Assembly: GCF_947242115.1 (NCBI RefSeq)
Contig: NC_074719.1
Location: forward strand, 43,362,849-43,426,848
Source of the DNA: Biomphalaria glabrata
Lineage: Eukaryota; Mollusca; Gastropoda; Planorbidae
Length of the DNA stretch: 64,000 nt
Direction: 5' to 3'
In this document: positions 49,655 to 61,186 of the stretch, piece after piece
Layout: the number at the start of each line of letters is the position of its first letter
How positions within the stretch are numbered: position 1 is the stretch's first letter
The notes under the pieces: generated by a model
Seen by the model: the letters and a program-made list of their open reading frames with translations, nothing else
The model's database searches: none
What the model was told of the DNA's origin: nothing
Translations under genes and position numbers: made by a program

Positions 49655-50809
49655 ATGCAATTTGAAAAACTTGAGCAAGAAAAAACTTTTTTCAAAGAAG
49701 AACAAAAACAACATAAAGAAAATAAATGTCCAACATGTCTGAAAGTATTTCAAACATCTTCAAAGTTAAAAATACATCAGGTGGTCCATACAGGTGAAAA
49801 GAAATTTAAATGTCAAATATGTCTGAAATTATTTTCAACACCTTCAAAATTAAAGTCACATCATCGAGTCCATACAGGTGAAAAACCATTTCAATGTCAA
49901 ATATGTTTGAAAGCTTTTTCTCGCTCATCAAGTTTAAAACAACATCAAAAGATCCATACAGGTGAAAAACCATTTCAATGTCAAATATGTTTGAAAGCTT
50001 TTTCTCTCTCATCAAGTTTAAAACAACATCAAAAGGTCCATACAGGTGAAAAACCATTTCAATGTCAAATATGTTTGAAAGCTTTTTCTCAGTATTCACA
50101 TTTAAAGATACATGGGCTAGTCCATACAGGTGAAAAACCATTTAAATGTCAAATATGTCTGAAATTATTTTCAACATCTTCAAAATTAAAGTCACATCGG
50201 CGACTCCATACAGGTGAAAAACCATTTCAATGTCAAATATGTTTGAAAGCTTTTTCTCTCTCATCAAGTTTAAAACAACATCAAAAGGTCCATATAGGTG
50301 AAAAACCATTTCAATGTCAAATATGTTTGATAGCTTTTTCTCAGTATTCAAATTTAAAACAACATCAAAAGGTCCATATAGGTGAAAAACCATTACAATG
50401 TCAAATATGTTTGAAAGCTTTTTCTCAGTATTCAAATTCAAAAAAACATCAGGTGGTCCAATCTAGTGAAGAACAATATAAATGTCAAATATGTCAGGAA
50501 GTATTTTCTCAGTCTTTAAGTTTTAAACAACACCTTCAGATTCATAACGGTGAAAAACTATTTCAATGTCAAAAATGTCTGAGAACATTTTCTCACAGAT
50601 CTGATGTAAAAAGACATCAATTTGTACATAGCCAAAACTCAAAAGAGGAACTTAAATGTCTGACATGTAATGCCACTTTGTCCAGCAAGTTAACATTATC
50701 AATACACTTAGAGAGTCACGTTAATGGAAAGCCATTGAAATGTATTCTTTGCAATAACCATTTCTTATCCCTGCAAGAAATAAAGAATCATTTAATGATA
50801 CACATTTAA
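49655..50809 (+). CDS. C2H2 zinc-finger gene, finger exon (13 fingers)
   Basis: The exon follows a polypyrimidine tract and acceptor (AG at 49653-49654) and encodes 384 aa. After a charged lead (LEQEKTFFKEEQKQH) come 13 tandem C2H2 units of 28 residues from exon residue 25 to the end, mostly joined by TGEKPF linkers. Twelve have all four ligands; finger 9 ends HQVVQ, so its last His is lost. Fingers 2, 4, 5 and 6, 7, 8 repeat the same order of helix sequences (STxSKLKSH, SLSSSLKQH, SQYSxLK), which shows an internal block duplication. Such proteins act in the nucleus as sequence-specific DNA binders; the target is unknown. The TAA stop (50807-50809) is inside the TTAA end of a short MITE, and a finger-like remnant follows the MITE, so the original protein was probably longer. 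Confidence 0.9.
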   Translation: MQFEKLEQEKTFFKEEQKQHKENKCPTCLKVFQTSSKLKIHQVVHTGEKKFKCQICLKLFSTPSKLKSHHRVHTGEKPFQCQICLKAFSRSSSLKQHQKIHTGEKPFQCQICLKAFSLSSSLKQHQKVHTGEKPFQCQICLKAFSQYSHLKIHGLVHTGEKPFKCQICLKLFSTSSKLKSHRRLHTGEKPFQCQICLKAFSLSSSLKQHQKVHIGEKPFQCQICLIAFSQYSNLKQHQKVHIGEKPLQCQICLKAFSQYSNSKKHQVVQSSEEQYKCQICQEVFSQSLSFKQHLQIHNGEKLFQCQKCLRTFSHRSDVKRHQFVHSQNSKEELKCLTCNATLSSKLTLSIHLESHVNGKPLKCILCNNHFLSLQEIKNHLMIHI

Positions 50810-50883
50810 CTCTTTCTCTCCGTAATTATTTACATTTTAGTGGAATCAACGTTGGTATCGTCAGTTAGGAGAGAAAGAGTTAA
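50806..50883 (-). mobile_element. TTAA MITE, short form, at zinc-finger stop
   Basis: 78 bp between TTAA ends, inverted relative to 43033-43113 and nearly identical to it (GTTGATTCCAC, TAAATAATTACGGAGAG). The left TTAA supplies the stop codon of the zinc-finger frame. Confidence 0.88.
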
Positions 50884-51011
50884 TGCCTTTGAAATGTGTA
50901 CATTGTAATAGAAGTTGTTGTAATGCACAACTTTTAGAAAAACATGCTTGTAGTCTGAAATGTAAATGTTTTGGTCTAGCTTTAGTTTTTAAAATCGAAT
51001 ATTTAAAATAA
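50883..51011 (+). pseudogene. Orphan zinc-finger remnant beyond the MITE
   Basis: Right after the MITE an open stretch of 42 codons reads MPLKCVHCNRSCCNAQLLEK, then HAC and a short Cys/Lys tail. PLKC-x2-C at its start copies the linker and first ligands of finger 13 (PLKCILC), and LLEKH fits the helix. It is out of frame with the gene as the DNA stands. I read it as the former next finger, cut off by the insertion and small indels; independent translation is unlikely. Confidence 0.6.
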
Positions 51012-51108
51012 TTGTTAACAATCATACGGTTCATTGAGTTATTATCGAAGTATGCAAATTTTGCTTTCTATAATAATGCTAATTATTACGTGTGAATAGA
51101 AATAAGTA

Positions 51109-51383
51109 AAAGTTTCCCTTTCATATCTTGGGATCTCTGGGGCAGATGATGTTAAGGTCATCTGTTTCTATGGCCAACGGTTAACAAGCAGGGTGTTATG
51201 TGGCCAGCACAACGACCTACCGCCTTTACTTTCCCCAACTAAAGTCAGGTACCCTTTAGAGTTGGGTGGACTCAGGACACCCTGAAAATCCCAAAATTAA
51301 AAATCCCAGTCTTCACCAAGATTCGAACCCAGGACCCCAGGATCAGAAGCCGAGCGCTTAACCACTCAGCCACGGCGCCCCCA
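51109..51383 (-). mobile_element. tRNA-derived SINE, family 1
   Basis: Full-length minus-strand copy about 100 bp downstream of the zinc-finger remnant, with intact A and B boxes and all body blocks. Confidence 0.93.
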
Positions 51384-51904
51384 CATGTGTAAATGTTAGT
51401 ATTTAATGTGATGATTTCATGTTGTTTTTAATAATTTATGCTTAAAAAAAGACTAGTTATATTAATTAAGTACTAAATGACAAATATGTATTTTGTGCCT
51501 GACCGAACAACTTGCTCATATAGACCTACATTAAGTAATACAAATCTGATGATTTAAAGCGATAAAAATAAATTTTGCATAAAACAATGAATAATCTTTT
51601 ATCTAATAAAAAAAAAATACACTGTTCGTTCAAAAAAAGAAGATAATTATACATAGTACAATTTAATAGTTTTAGCATGTATGGTGCTTCATTCCTAAAT
51701 AAAGCTTGTGCATATTTTTACAAATTGTTTTGAAAACTTAAGTATTTAGGAAAAATCAAGAGCTGGTGGCAAATTGTGGCACACTGTGCTACGGAGCGCT
51801 ACTGATACCAAACTGGTTACCTTGGTCACATCAGCTGTGCAGAGAGGGGGGGGGAACTGCTGTGTGGGCGACATCATTCTCACTATAAACAATGCCCTGG
51901 ATTT

Positions 51905-51957
51905 CATCTCCCTGTTTAAGATGAACCATAGTCGTTCTACGACTGAAGGAGGCCAAT
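51905..51957 (+). mobile_element. RTE-like LINE 3' UTR scrap
   Basis: CATAGTCGTTCTACGACTGA then AGGAGGCCAAT is identical to the bases after the LINE stop at 17753-17783. Confidence 0.7.
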
Positions 51958-53722
51958 AAAACATTGGCTTGTGATTTGTATTTTATATTCTATTTAATGC
52001 TCAAAATAAATGTTCTATAATTATTTTGATGTCATCATAAATCTAATGAGAATATAACTAATTCAATTTTAAATACTTTGTCACATATTGTTTTAGATTT
52101 TAGTGTTAATGTGGTTTAAATCTTTTTATTTATTTTTAGATATATTGGATAATTTGAAAAGATATTTCATTCTCATTTTTTTGCCATTTAATATAATATC
52201 TGATTTTTTTAAAATATGTCACACATTTTGTTTATTTCCAATTTCATATTTCCAATGTTAATGCCATGTCAAGAGATCACAAAAATTTGAATTTGTTCAC
52301 CTTAAGTTAGTTACATTCATTTTTTTGAGAAATACATTTTATTGAAATAAATTCCTTGTATGGACTACCACTCCAGCCAAACACGCTTTATCAGATCTAA
52401 TTCACTTGTTGGCAATGAAAGGGTTAAAGCACAACGCTTAGATCAAGCTGCAGTGACAGTAGCATCAGTTTGAACACATGTAGACGGATATATGAACATT
52501 AAAAGAATCAATGCTAGCTCTACACATTGATTGGGATTAATCTTCGGCTTTTCAATTTTATATATAGCGTAGGCGTTATGGTAGATCTAGCATTATTTAT
52601 TATGGCATTCTCTTTCGCAATTTACTTAGTGCACAAGTTCGAGCTGCTATTTCGTATTTTTGTCTGTTCTTCGTTGAATGAAGTTACTTAATTATTATCA
52701 ATATGTTAATGTGTCTAGAAATTACAGTAATTTTGAATTACAAATGTGTGTTTTATATTATTTTGTAACTTGTAATATGTGAGGCCCAAGTTCAGCCCGA
52801 CAGTCACACCACACACACTCTGTTATACGTACATAAATTAATATACGAGGTGTATGATGATTTAAATAAAATTATGAATTTAATATAATGATATATTTAC
52901 AATGAACTGATATATGAATAATAATAGTGGTATGAATAACAGTAGATATATAATATGATATAGTCTAATATGATCCAGTTCACTGTAAAACATAAAAATA
53001 ATTATGAAACAATTAATATATTACCTTAGCTATAATATTTAGTACAATGGTCCACATAGACTTTCAATTTCAATACAACAACTGGTAATACATGTAGATC
53101 TAGCCTCTAGCTCAGATACTGTTCACCGACGACTATTAGTCAAAAAGTTCATGGTTCGCTCTGTAACACCAGGTCTGGACACAGCAACCCGCAGTCTGGA
53201 ATCTGGAACCTCAGACTCGTGAAAACAAACTTGAACGTCAGACAGACTGAGATAAAGACCTCAGTCCTGTAGACTAAAGCTGAAATCTAAATATCGAAAA
53301 CTGAGGTTGAAAACCGAGTCTTGACACTGTCTAACACTGAGACTTGAAAGTTACTTGAAACCAAGACTTAGACGACTTAGACTTCAAGCTAAAACCCTAT
53401 AGAAAGATAAAAGATTCTTCTAATCTTCCAGTCTAATTATAGAATTACAAATACGATCGAATCTAAATAGTAATAAGTATATAATAAGGAAGTACAACTC
53501 CCCCTAAACAGGGGTCAAGATAATCCTTTAGAATAATTCCAAGGCAAATGCTAAGGCTATCCAGTAGCATAAGCACAATGAGAAATTCAAGAGCTCCCCA
53601 AAACACAACCTGTCTCTATAGTACAAGATGGAGAGAATGAAACAGACGATCTATGACGAAAGTCATACACACACTCGAGAATAGATTAGTAATAGTGTTC
53701 CATGATCTACATTGATCTAGCT
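51958..53722. other. Intergenic, nothing recognised
   Basis: AT-rich. The part 53100-53420 has many GAGACTTGAAA-like words but no clear repeat unit or frame. Confidence 0.5.
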
Positions 53723-55200
53723 CAGTGGTTCCCAAACTTGTTTTGTCTTGTAGACCCCTTGCCATGTTTTTTTTTGGTTATCGATTGACCCCAATGCCTA
53801 AGATGTATTTCATTTTTGAACTATATTCTTACCAGTGAGTCAAATATTGAAAAGGTAATTGAAAGCTGCATTTTAAGTTGTATCTATTTATTAATAAACT
53901 TCAAATTTAAACCAATTAAAACAACAGTTTCTATGTGTTACATAGCTGTCCATCGTGTCTCACAAAAAAGAGGTAAATTTGGCACCAACGCTCTCGCTTC
54001 AGACTGTTACGGAAGAAATAGATAATCTTCTGGATGACACCAACAGCATTACGTATATCTGAAACGTCATTCAGATCAATGATAACAAGTTTAGGTCTGT
54101 GGGACGTACAACGTACAAGGCTACTTTTGGATGTTTTTCACGAATCCTAGCCTGAACACAGTTCTGAATGCTACCCATCACGGGGGCAGCCATTGTAGAT
54201 TTGACCGAGTAGCTTGTCCATGTCTAGGCTGTACATAATGTATTCGCTGACAATGACGTTAGATACAGGCAGTGCGTCTCTCTTAACAACAGGGACAAAA
54301 CCAATGAATTCTTCTCGAATATAATCGCTATCAACAAATCCAACGCTCAAACATATCTGTTCAGTGCCAGAGATATCTGGTTTCATTACCGAAATAAATC
54401 AAGAAAAAGCAGTTAATTCATGCATTTGCCAGTGCTCCGTCGATACAAATCAAAGTTTCGACTCAGATGGGAAGAACTTTCTTATTTCTCTTCTGTCGTA
54501 AACTGGTGGACGTGTTTATTTTATTAAGCAATAACAATGACCGCAACTCCGCAAGAAGTAAATACATTTATCAAGATAACTGCACTCCTCAATCTTGTTC
54601 AAAGAAATGTTTACATATATCAAATCGAAAGACAGCTGGCAAGGGTTTGTCCTCTAAGACCAAAAAGAAACAACAACTTATATCATATTCTGGGCCTTAA
54701 CTAAATATAATGATAGCTATAATAGTGTGCAAGTGAAAACAAATCGTCACGACTAACATGCTATAGAATATTGAATTGCAATAGCCTATAATAAAGCGCA
54801 CATGGTCGGACATGAACCACAGATTAGCCTATTCTAGTTTATTACATTAATAGCTTATCCTTATTATCATTATTTCAACGTTAGGTTGCTTCCTAGCAAA
54901 AGTTAATTAATTTGAAGGTGTAAAAAACTGGCTTAAAGTTAGTTACTCAGAATTCAGAGGGGTGCACGTACATGGTCAGCCATCAATTCCTGATAAGCCT
55001 AGGCTAGTCTACTACAAATGTACTTTAGTCACCAGTGGAAACACTACTTGTTCAGTTATTAATTAGATTTCGATTGATCTGATGGTCCAAAAAATGGCTA
55101 GATTTTGACCTGAAATCCTTAATGGCAACCTCTTTGAATCCGAAGATTAAGGATGGCCACACAAACTCGCCGTTGTCCACCGGGGGTCTACTCAAGTGTA
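53723..55200 (-). mobile_element. Decayed hAT transposon with DUF4371-type transposase
   Basis: Left end CAGTGGTTCCCAAACTTG is at 53723. On the minus strand 54386-54010 reads VGFVDSDYIREEFIGFVPVV, LDMDKLLGQIYNGCPRDG, GSIQNCVQARIREKHPKVAL and, after a frameshift, LNDVSDIRNAVGVIQKIIYF. These are the conserved blocks of the DUF4371 / ZMYM1-like hAT transposase family. GGGGGTCTAC at about 55183 may be part of the other end. No full frame remains. Confidence 0.75.
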
Positions 55201-55805
55201 CTGTTCGTCTTCTGCGCCTAACTTCTACAATGCCTTCTCTTTGAACATTATATTATACTAAGAGGACCATAGATACTGACTTAAGAGTATAGTCTAACAA
55301 AGGGATATAACATTGCTATTAATTTCACATAAAGGAAAGAAAAGCTATCTCCCTTTAAATTTTGCTTACACAAAAATTGTATTGATATATTTGCATAACT
55401 TTTATTCCAATATCAAATACATGCACTTTAAAGTTATTTGATTCAAAGAACTATCATAGTGAATACAATTAATTACGCAATAGAATGACAATGTATCTGT
55501 CCAATTGGAGTACTGGTCATGGACATAATTTAAAAGATATACTCTAAAAATTTAAACGTCCAAAAATATCTGGTAGCAACATTAGGTTCCAGATGGTAAT
55601 ATAAATATTATGTTATGTTGTAATTACTATTTACTCTGAAATAGTTTTTGTCAAAGTTTTTTGAGGTTTACCAACAAATGTATGAAGAATAGATCATATA
55701 GAAATAAATACAATTATTTGTTTAAAAAAAAACACACTAACATATATAAACACTACTACGAAACAAATTCCTTTGCGCTAGTAATAAGCTTTGTCATTTA
55801 TATAG

Positions 55806-56760
55806 CAGTGCCTGGCATTTAAAAGCAGTGCGTCGTGGGTTTGAATCTCCACGCAATGTATTTAGAATAAGTTTTCCTTCATTTCTTTATTGTCTGCAAA
55901 CTTGCCTTGGCCATGATAACTACGTCATTATAACTACAAGTTGTAGCGAAGTAGTCGACTTCTGCCCATCAGAGGTAGAACAGAACAGTAGAAAAAAACT
56001 CGTTCGTTCCTTACTCTATCAGACTGTATCAGCGCTACTCGTTGACAGGGGCGGACTGGGTGTCAAAATCGGCCCGGGCATTACCATATAACCCGGCCCA
56101 CAAATGACATGTCATATTATATGTGTTTAATTCATGTAGATAAAGTTTGATAATGCATCAGATACTGGATGTATGCTTGCGTAGGATTACATACTGTATT
56201 TTATTTATACATGTATGTAGTCTGAAAACTATTAACAGTACAAAAGCAGTCTTAATGAGTTTGAAACGAATATATTGTTATATCTCTGCTCCTACATTGA
56301 AGCGTATGGTGCGCACCAGGGCACTGTTAAAGACTAGTGAGTGGGTAGAAACAAGATGGTGGACTGTTGATTCCGGCCAAGTAGATAGAGAGACAGAATA
56401 GAGATAAGTTAGAAGCTTAGAACCGTTGAATTTTAAACAAAATGAATTGTCAAAAAAAAAACTGAACATCTCTTTCTTGCTGAAGTCACTTTTTTTTTTT
56501 AAAGTTGTCTTAATTGAAAAAAAATAAATTATCTGGTCACGACCAGTCCGGCCCATTTGATACCGTCCCACCGGGCATTTTCCCAAATGCCCATATAGCC
56601 AGTCCGCCCCTACTCGTTGACTAGGGAATGTGAAAAGAATCAAGACGTCTGACTGTAGTCATTCAATGAACTCTTTACGTTGTGTCTGTTCGTTTATGTA
56701 AATGTTGTTGTTGTTTTTTTTTAGAAATTTCCAATAAGGATCAATAAATCAGTCTTAGTC
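55806..56760 (+). mobile_element. Dispersed SINE-like element (family 4) holding a hAT insertion
   Basis: A B-box-like GGGTTTGAATCTC is at 55849. The body runs on through ACTCGTTCGTTCC and TATCAGCGCTA to 56045, is broken by the hAT element 56046-56612, and continues to AAGGATCAATAAATCAGTC near 56757. A related tail is at 21790-21850. Confidence 0.6.
56046..56612. mobile_element. hAT-type nonautonomous element with exact 8-bp duplication
   Basis: 567 bp with ends CAGGGGCGGACTGG and CCAGTCCGCCCCTA, flanked on both sides by CTCGTTGA (56038-56045 and 56613-56620). GGGCAT and GCCCGG motifs recur inverted near the ends. There is no transposase frame. The perfect duplication suggests a fairly recent insertion. 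Confidence 0.92.
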
Positions 56761-56828
56761 CTCGAGCTCTTCTGTCACATGGTAGATTTTACAATGTTTA
56801 CAATCTATAATAAATGAAGAGCCTCTTC

Positions 56829-57926
56829 CTACAGAGAGTTTAATTTTTGTTTGTTTATAGAAAATATCCAGAACAATCGCTTTCTAAACTTGCTGTTCAG
56901 TTTAAGATACACGAAGAAGTTGCACGAACTATAAAGTGATATTAGGAAGTCGCTGAAAATCCACAGACAGAATGTCAATTCATAATATTTGTCCAGATCC
57001 AAAGCTAACATTGAATAGTATAGAACGACTATCACATATCTGGGAATGTTGCATCCAGTAATGACCAAAGCCAAACACAGTGTCACTTTAATCATCCGCC
57101 TTTCTTTTGGCGTAAGCAATGACCCATGAAATAGGCCATCACTTTTGTGTCTGCCAGAGGAATTGTGGTCCTCTATTTGTGGTCTGCGGACTTGAGAACT
57201 ATATTTCAGAGCGCAGATCATCAAAGCCGTGCAGACGATTAATACGACCTGGCAGAGAATCGACAGAAACATGGCGCAGACTATATCAATAATCATTTCG
57301 ACATCTGACGTGTCTTGGGTAAACGTGAATGTTACAATGATAGCCTCTCCTTTTGAGCTATTCATCTCACTGGATGGTTTCTCATTATAAGACAGTGTTA
57401 GGGATGAGAAAATTTGGTATACAGTTCCCATATAAAGGCAACTAATGCATAAAATGATTGCGCTGTTCCGTTTAACACTGAACATTTGCTTGGCCCTAAA
57501 TGGATACACTACACTAACACATCTCTCGATGGATATGAATGTGGTTATCCAGGTGGATATAAAAAATCCCGGATAACGAATCCAGCCTAAGAGTTTAGAT
57601 ATCATCGACTGGAAATCAAAAAGAAGATCTGGACACAGGTAGCTTATAAAATACGAGCTTGTGATGATCATCTCAGTGGCGCTCATGAAAAGGTCAGTGA
57701 TGGACAGAGCGATGACCCCAACGTTTGACCTGCTCGTCATCCCTAGTCCAGTAAGCACCATTAAGTTCAACACGTTGGTGATCACCCCGGAAACAGACGT
57801 CAATGCATGCAGAGGGTTTAAGACTAATTTTTCTATCACTAGAAATGTCAAAGCAGAAAATAAAGAATCGCTCTTCTCGCTTTCAACATCTAAGGACATG
57901 TTTTGAAATGTTCTGATTTGAGACAT
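56829..57926 (-). CDS. Rhodopsin-class 7TM receptor, candidate chemoreceptor (receptor 5)
   Basis: Intact single-exon gene of 365 aa. Two ATGs are possible: codon 1 at 57926 (used here) or codon 10. TM1 about 36-60 (SGVITNVLNL), TM2 67-92 (NVGVIALSITDLFMS), TM3 112-136 with GWIRYPGFFISTW and ERC at 134-136, TM4 154-175, TM5 211-239, TM6 279-305 with CNIPRY, TM7 316-343 with SSCNFFVYLKLN. The basic tail has SKFRKR. It is the best template for the broken receptor 4, whose TM2 codons align at IALS(I/V)TDL. G-protein-coupled surface receptor by family; ligand unknown. It lies about 21 kb from receptor 4, separated from it by LINE fragments, the zinc-finger gene and long tandem repeats. Confidence 0.92.
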   Translation of the reverse strand: MSQIRTFQNMSLDVESEKSDSLFSALTFLVIEKLVLNPLHALTSVSGVITNVLNLMVLTGLGMTSRSNVGVIALSITDLFMSATEMIITSSYFISYLCPDLLFDFQSMISKLLGWIRYPGFFISTWITTFISIERCVSVVYPFRAKQMFSVKRNSAIILCISCLYMGTVYQIFSSLTLSYNEKPSSEMNSSKGEAIIVTFTFTQDTSDVEMIIDIVCAMFLSILCQVVLIVCTALMICALKYSSQVRRPQIEDHNSSGRHKSDGLFHGSLLTPKERRMIKVTLCLALVITGCNIPRYVIVVLYYSMLALDLDKYYELTFCLWIFSDFLISLYSSCNFFVYLKLNSKFRKRLFWIFSINKQKLNSL

Positions 57927-59057
57927 TAGAACAATTATTCACTGCCTTGTATAGCTGTCTAAAGTATATCAAATTAAAAATAAGTAGACTTGAAAAACAA
58001 CCTTATGCTAAGTAGTAGCACGGTATGAGTGATATTTTTTAACGCTTTATACATAAACGGTTGCCTTTTGTAGAAATACCATTAATAAAATACAAAGGTT
58101 TGATAGAATGCTTGCGGTTTTTCTCGATCTGCAGTGGGCAGGTTGCGGATCTATAAAAACTGGCTCATACCGAACGCCTAGGAGGTAAAAGGAACATGTG
58201 GACGAAATTTCATGCGAATCAGTAAAACCTTTTGGTATTCCTATCATTGAAATAGTCAGCCAGTGGTATTTTACAATTATAATGTACATTAAAGCTTTTA
58301 ATTGGATTGGTGTGTCGGCCTGTGAAAAAATATGTAGATCGCTAGTAAGATTTGAAAGCGACTTGCTCAATGTATAGAAAGGTAGATACAAAACATTGTC
58401 ATTATTCTGATGAAAATGAATAACTGTTCATTCTTTGGCACTGCCAGGGTTGAGCTACGTTAAAGGGAAATAACATTCATTCTGTCCCTTGAACAGTGTC
58501 CACTGAGATCTTTTCTGATAATGTGGCAGGTACTGCCCTTTGACAGGTAATAAGGATCCTCTTAGGAATGTTTAGTACTTTGAATGTGTCTGCGTGGTTA
58601 GTAGTCATTATCCTTAATTTCGGTTGATATAACAGGGTATATTGTTTATCTGTACTACTGTCGCTTATTATTTTTATGTGAGTTCACTGTGTCTTCCTTG
58701 CTCCTATAACTAGATGCATTCTGTGGAGACTATGTCCATGAGTTCTATCTGGATTTATAATTCAGTGTCTATATCGGGATTCGAACCCTTTTCAGTTTGG
58801 TAGCCAAGCGTTATTAGACCCTCAGCTACTCATTTAGTGTGATTCATAGAGTTCATAAATATAAATGCAGTGCAGCTTTTTTTAAAAAAATGGAGCTGAT
58901 TTATTTTATGACTCAATGCAGTCATTGTTTATAAAGAAAACAAGGAAAGTGTTTCCTATTGTATCTTTAACAATTTAAGTAAATGTAAGATCTGAATATA
59001 CACATTAAGTTGTTTTCTACTCCCCAAAGAGTGACTTATTGTAACATGGGATAAATG
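57927..59057. other. Upstream region of receptor 5
   Basis: No gene recognised. 58425-58570 resembles 34010-34200 in places (CATTCTTTGGCACTGCCAGG; CACTGAGATCTTTTCTGATA), so a further dispersed repeat is likely. Confidence 0.5.
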
Positions 59058-59319
59058 TTTACTCTTTCTCTCCTAATTGACGATGCCAACGTTGATTTGA
59101 CTCCCATTAAATTAAATTGATTTTTAGATTTACAATCTTTAATTTGCGTTTTGAAAAAAGAGCAAGCGTTATCCAATAATTCAAAGCCAACTATAACATT
59201 TTCTGATAACAAACAAAAGAGTTATTGAAGTTTAACCCTAACAGGAGAGTGAAATACAAATGAGAGAAATGAATAATACTATTGGAACGAGAAAAATAAT
59301 TACGGAGAGAAAGAGTTAA
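59058..59319 (+). mobile_element. TTAA MITE, long form
   Basis: 262 bp, same ends and interior as 27717-27970 (GACGATGCCAACGTTGATTT, CATTTTCTGATAACAAAC). The left TTAA has become TTTA. Confidence 0.85.
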
Positions 59320-60147
59320 TTTCCTATTTACGTTTTATATTTGTCTGAAAACTCATTACTAACATATTTACCGTACTATCTAAGCAACAATTTGGGTTCT
59401 CATGTTATGATTTAAAATGTCTCCACCCACACCAAAGATCAATTAATCTTAGCAATGTGAGCTACATATTATTATCTATATTATACGTGGCGGGGGTATA
59501 ATAAAAGCAATTTCAAAGAATATTTAATTCCATCAAATTAAACAGGCAAGTTCTTGTGATTACACTGCATACTATGTGGTGACGGCAAAAAATACGCCAA
59601 CTAATGTCTTAAAATATAAGATTGTCCAATAATTACAGATTTAATATAAGCAGACTGTTTCATTCTGTATAAGATTGAGTTTCACTCGTGATCTGTTTCC
59701 TATGATTACTTGTGCGTTCTCTAGAATGTACAACTTGTAATGAAGCTAAAAGTCTTATGATTTTACTCTTTATATTTGTAATGGTACTGAATTGTACATT
59801 TCTGACATCATTAGAATATAGAGATTAAGAGCAAATTAACATTGGTATGATTAAACAATTTGGCTGTAATTGTATTGATCTACGAAACTATTTAAAGTAG
59901 AGAACAAGTTAGAGCAAAAACTTTCTTATATAATCTAGAGCTCCGAATATTCGAATTATCCTTACTTTAAATTTAAACAAAAGAAATGTTAGAAAATACT
60001 GATGCTTTAAATAGTACGCCTGGAGTGTCAATGGTTTAAGCACTCCACTACCTATAAAATGCTTCCTAATGGCATGCGTCTCGAATAGCTTCTGACAACC
60101 AGTCCAACTCCTGGCCTTCACGTGTGGTATAAATAGTACGCCAGCCA

Positions 60148-60383
60148 CTTTCAGACCTTGCGATCCATAGGGCAGATGATGTAAAGGTCATCTGTTTCTG
60201 TGGCCTTCGTTTTACGAGGGTGTCATGTGGCCAGCACAAGATACAACTGTACCGCCTTTACTTTCCCAGAATAATGCCAGGTACCCATCAGTGCTGAGTG
60301 GAATCATAGGCGCCCAAAATCCCAGTCTTCTCCAGGATTCGAACCTGGGAGCTTGTTTCGAAAGCCAAGCGCTTTACCGCTTT
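60148..60383 (-). mobile_element. tRNA-derived SINE, family 1
   Basis: Minus-strand copy with CAGATGACCTTTACATCATC, GGCCACATGACACCCTCG and a B box (GGTTCGAATCCTGG). The outermost head bases are missing. Confidence 0.9.
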
Positions 60384-60663
60384 ATTGTTACACACCTACT
60401 AATATCCCTGCCAACTAAGAACCTGATATAGTCAATCTAGAAATAAATCAAAGCTTGACATCTCTGTCCATAGAGTAGCTTTCACGGCTTCGTGCTAAAT
60501 GGTCCAAGTATTTCGGTACCAAACACATTTACTGTTTGTACACAAGTTTTGTTCTTTACTTCTCTATCATGTACTTTTGACAATTTTAAACAATAGTCCA
60601 TAATATTTTTTTACGAGAACATTTACAAGTGAACATAATGAAATCGTCTTAGTTGAACTAGGT

Positions 60664-61080
60664 CTGTGATGCCAAGCCTTTTCGCGAGGGCTCTGCCAAT
60701 GATGTTCAACCTACGTCTCGTGGACCCAGACCAGTGATGTCCAGCCTATGTCCCGTGGACCCAGACCAGTGAGGCCCAGCCTATGTCCCGCGGACCAAGA
60801 CCAGTGATGCCCTGCCTATGCCCCATGGACCCAGGCCAGTAATTTCCAGCCTATGTCCCGCGGACCCAGACCAGTGATGGCCAGCCTATGTCCCGTGGAC
60901 CCAGACCAGTGATGCCCAGCCTATGTCCCGCGGTCCCAGACCAGTGATGGCCAGCCTATGTCCTGTGGAGTCAGATTAGTGATGCCCAGCCTATGGCCCG
61001 TGGACCAAGACCAGTGATGGCCAGCCTATGTCCCGTGGACCCAGACCAGTGATGCCCAGCCTATGTCCCGTGGACCCAGA
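60664..61080. repeat. 36-bp minisatellite
   Basis: About 11 units of 34-36 bp built on CCAGCCTATGTCCCGTGGAC followed by CCAGACCAGTGATG. Units differ at a few positions. No frame of interest. Confidence 0.92.
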
Positions 61081-61186
61081 ATGTTGTAAGCGCTATTACC
61101 CATTTTCCAGAACTTCTATTGACGAGGCAATAATTTTTATAACTAATGAATCAGCTATTTCGAGAAGAAAAAAACACAAAAGCTTT

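Noticed and set aside
52800-53700. Possible LTR-like noncoding block
   Set aside because: No paired terminal repeats, primer-binding site, or gag/pol-like frame was seen.
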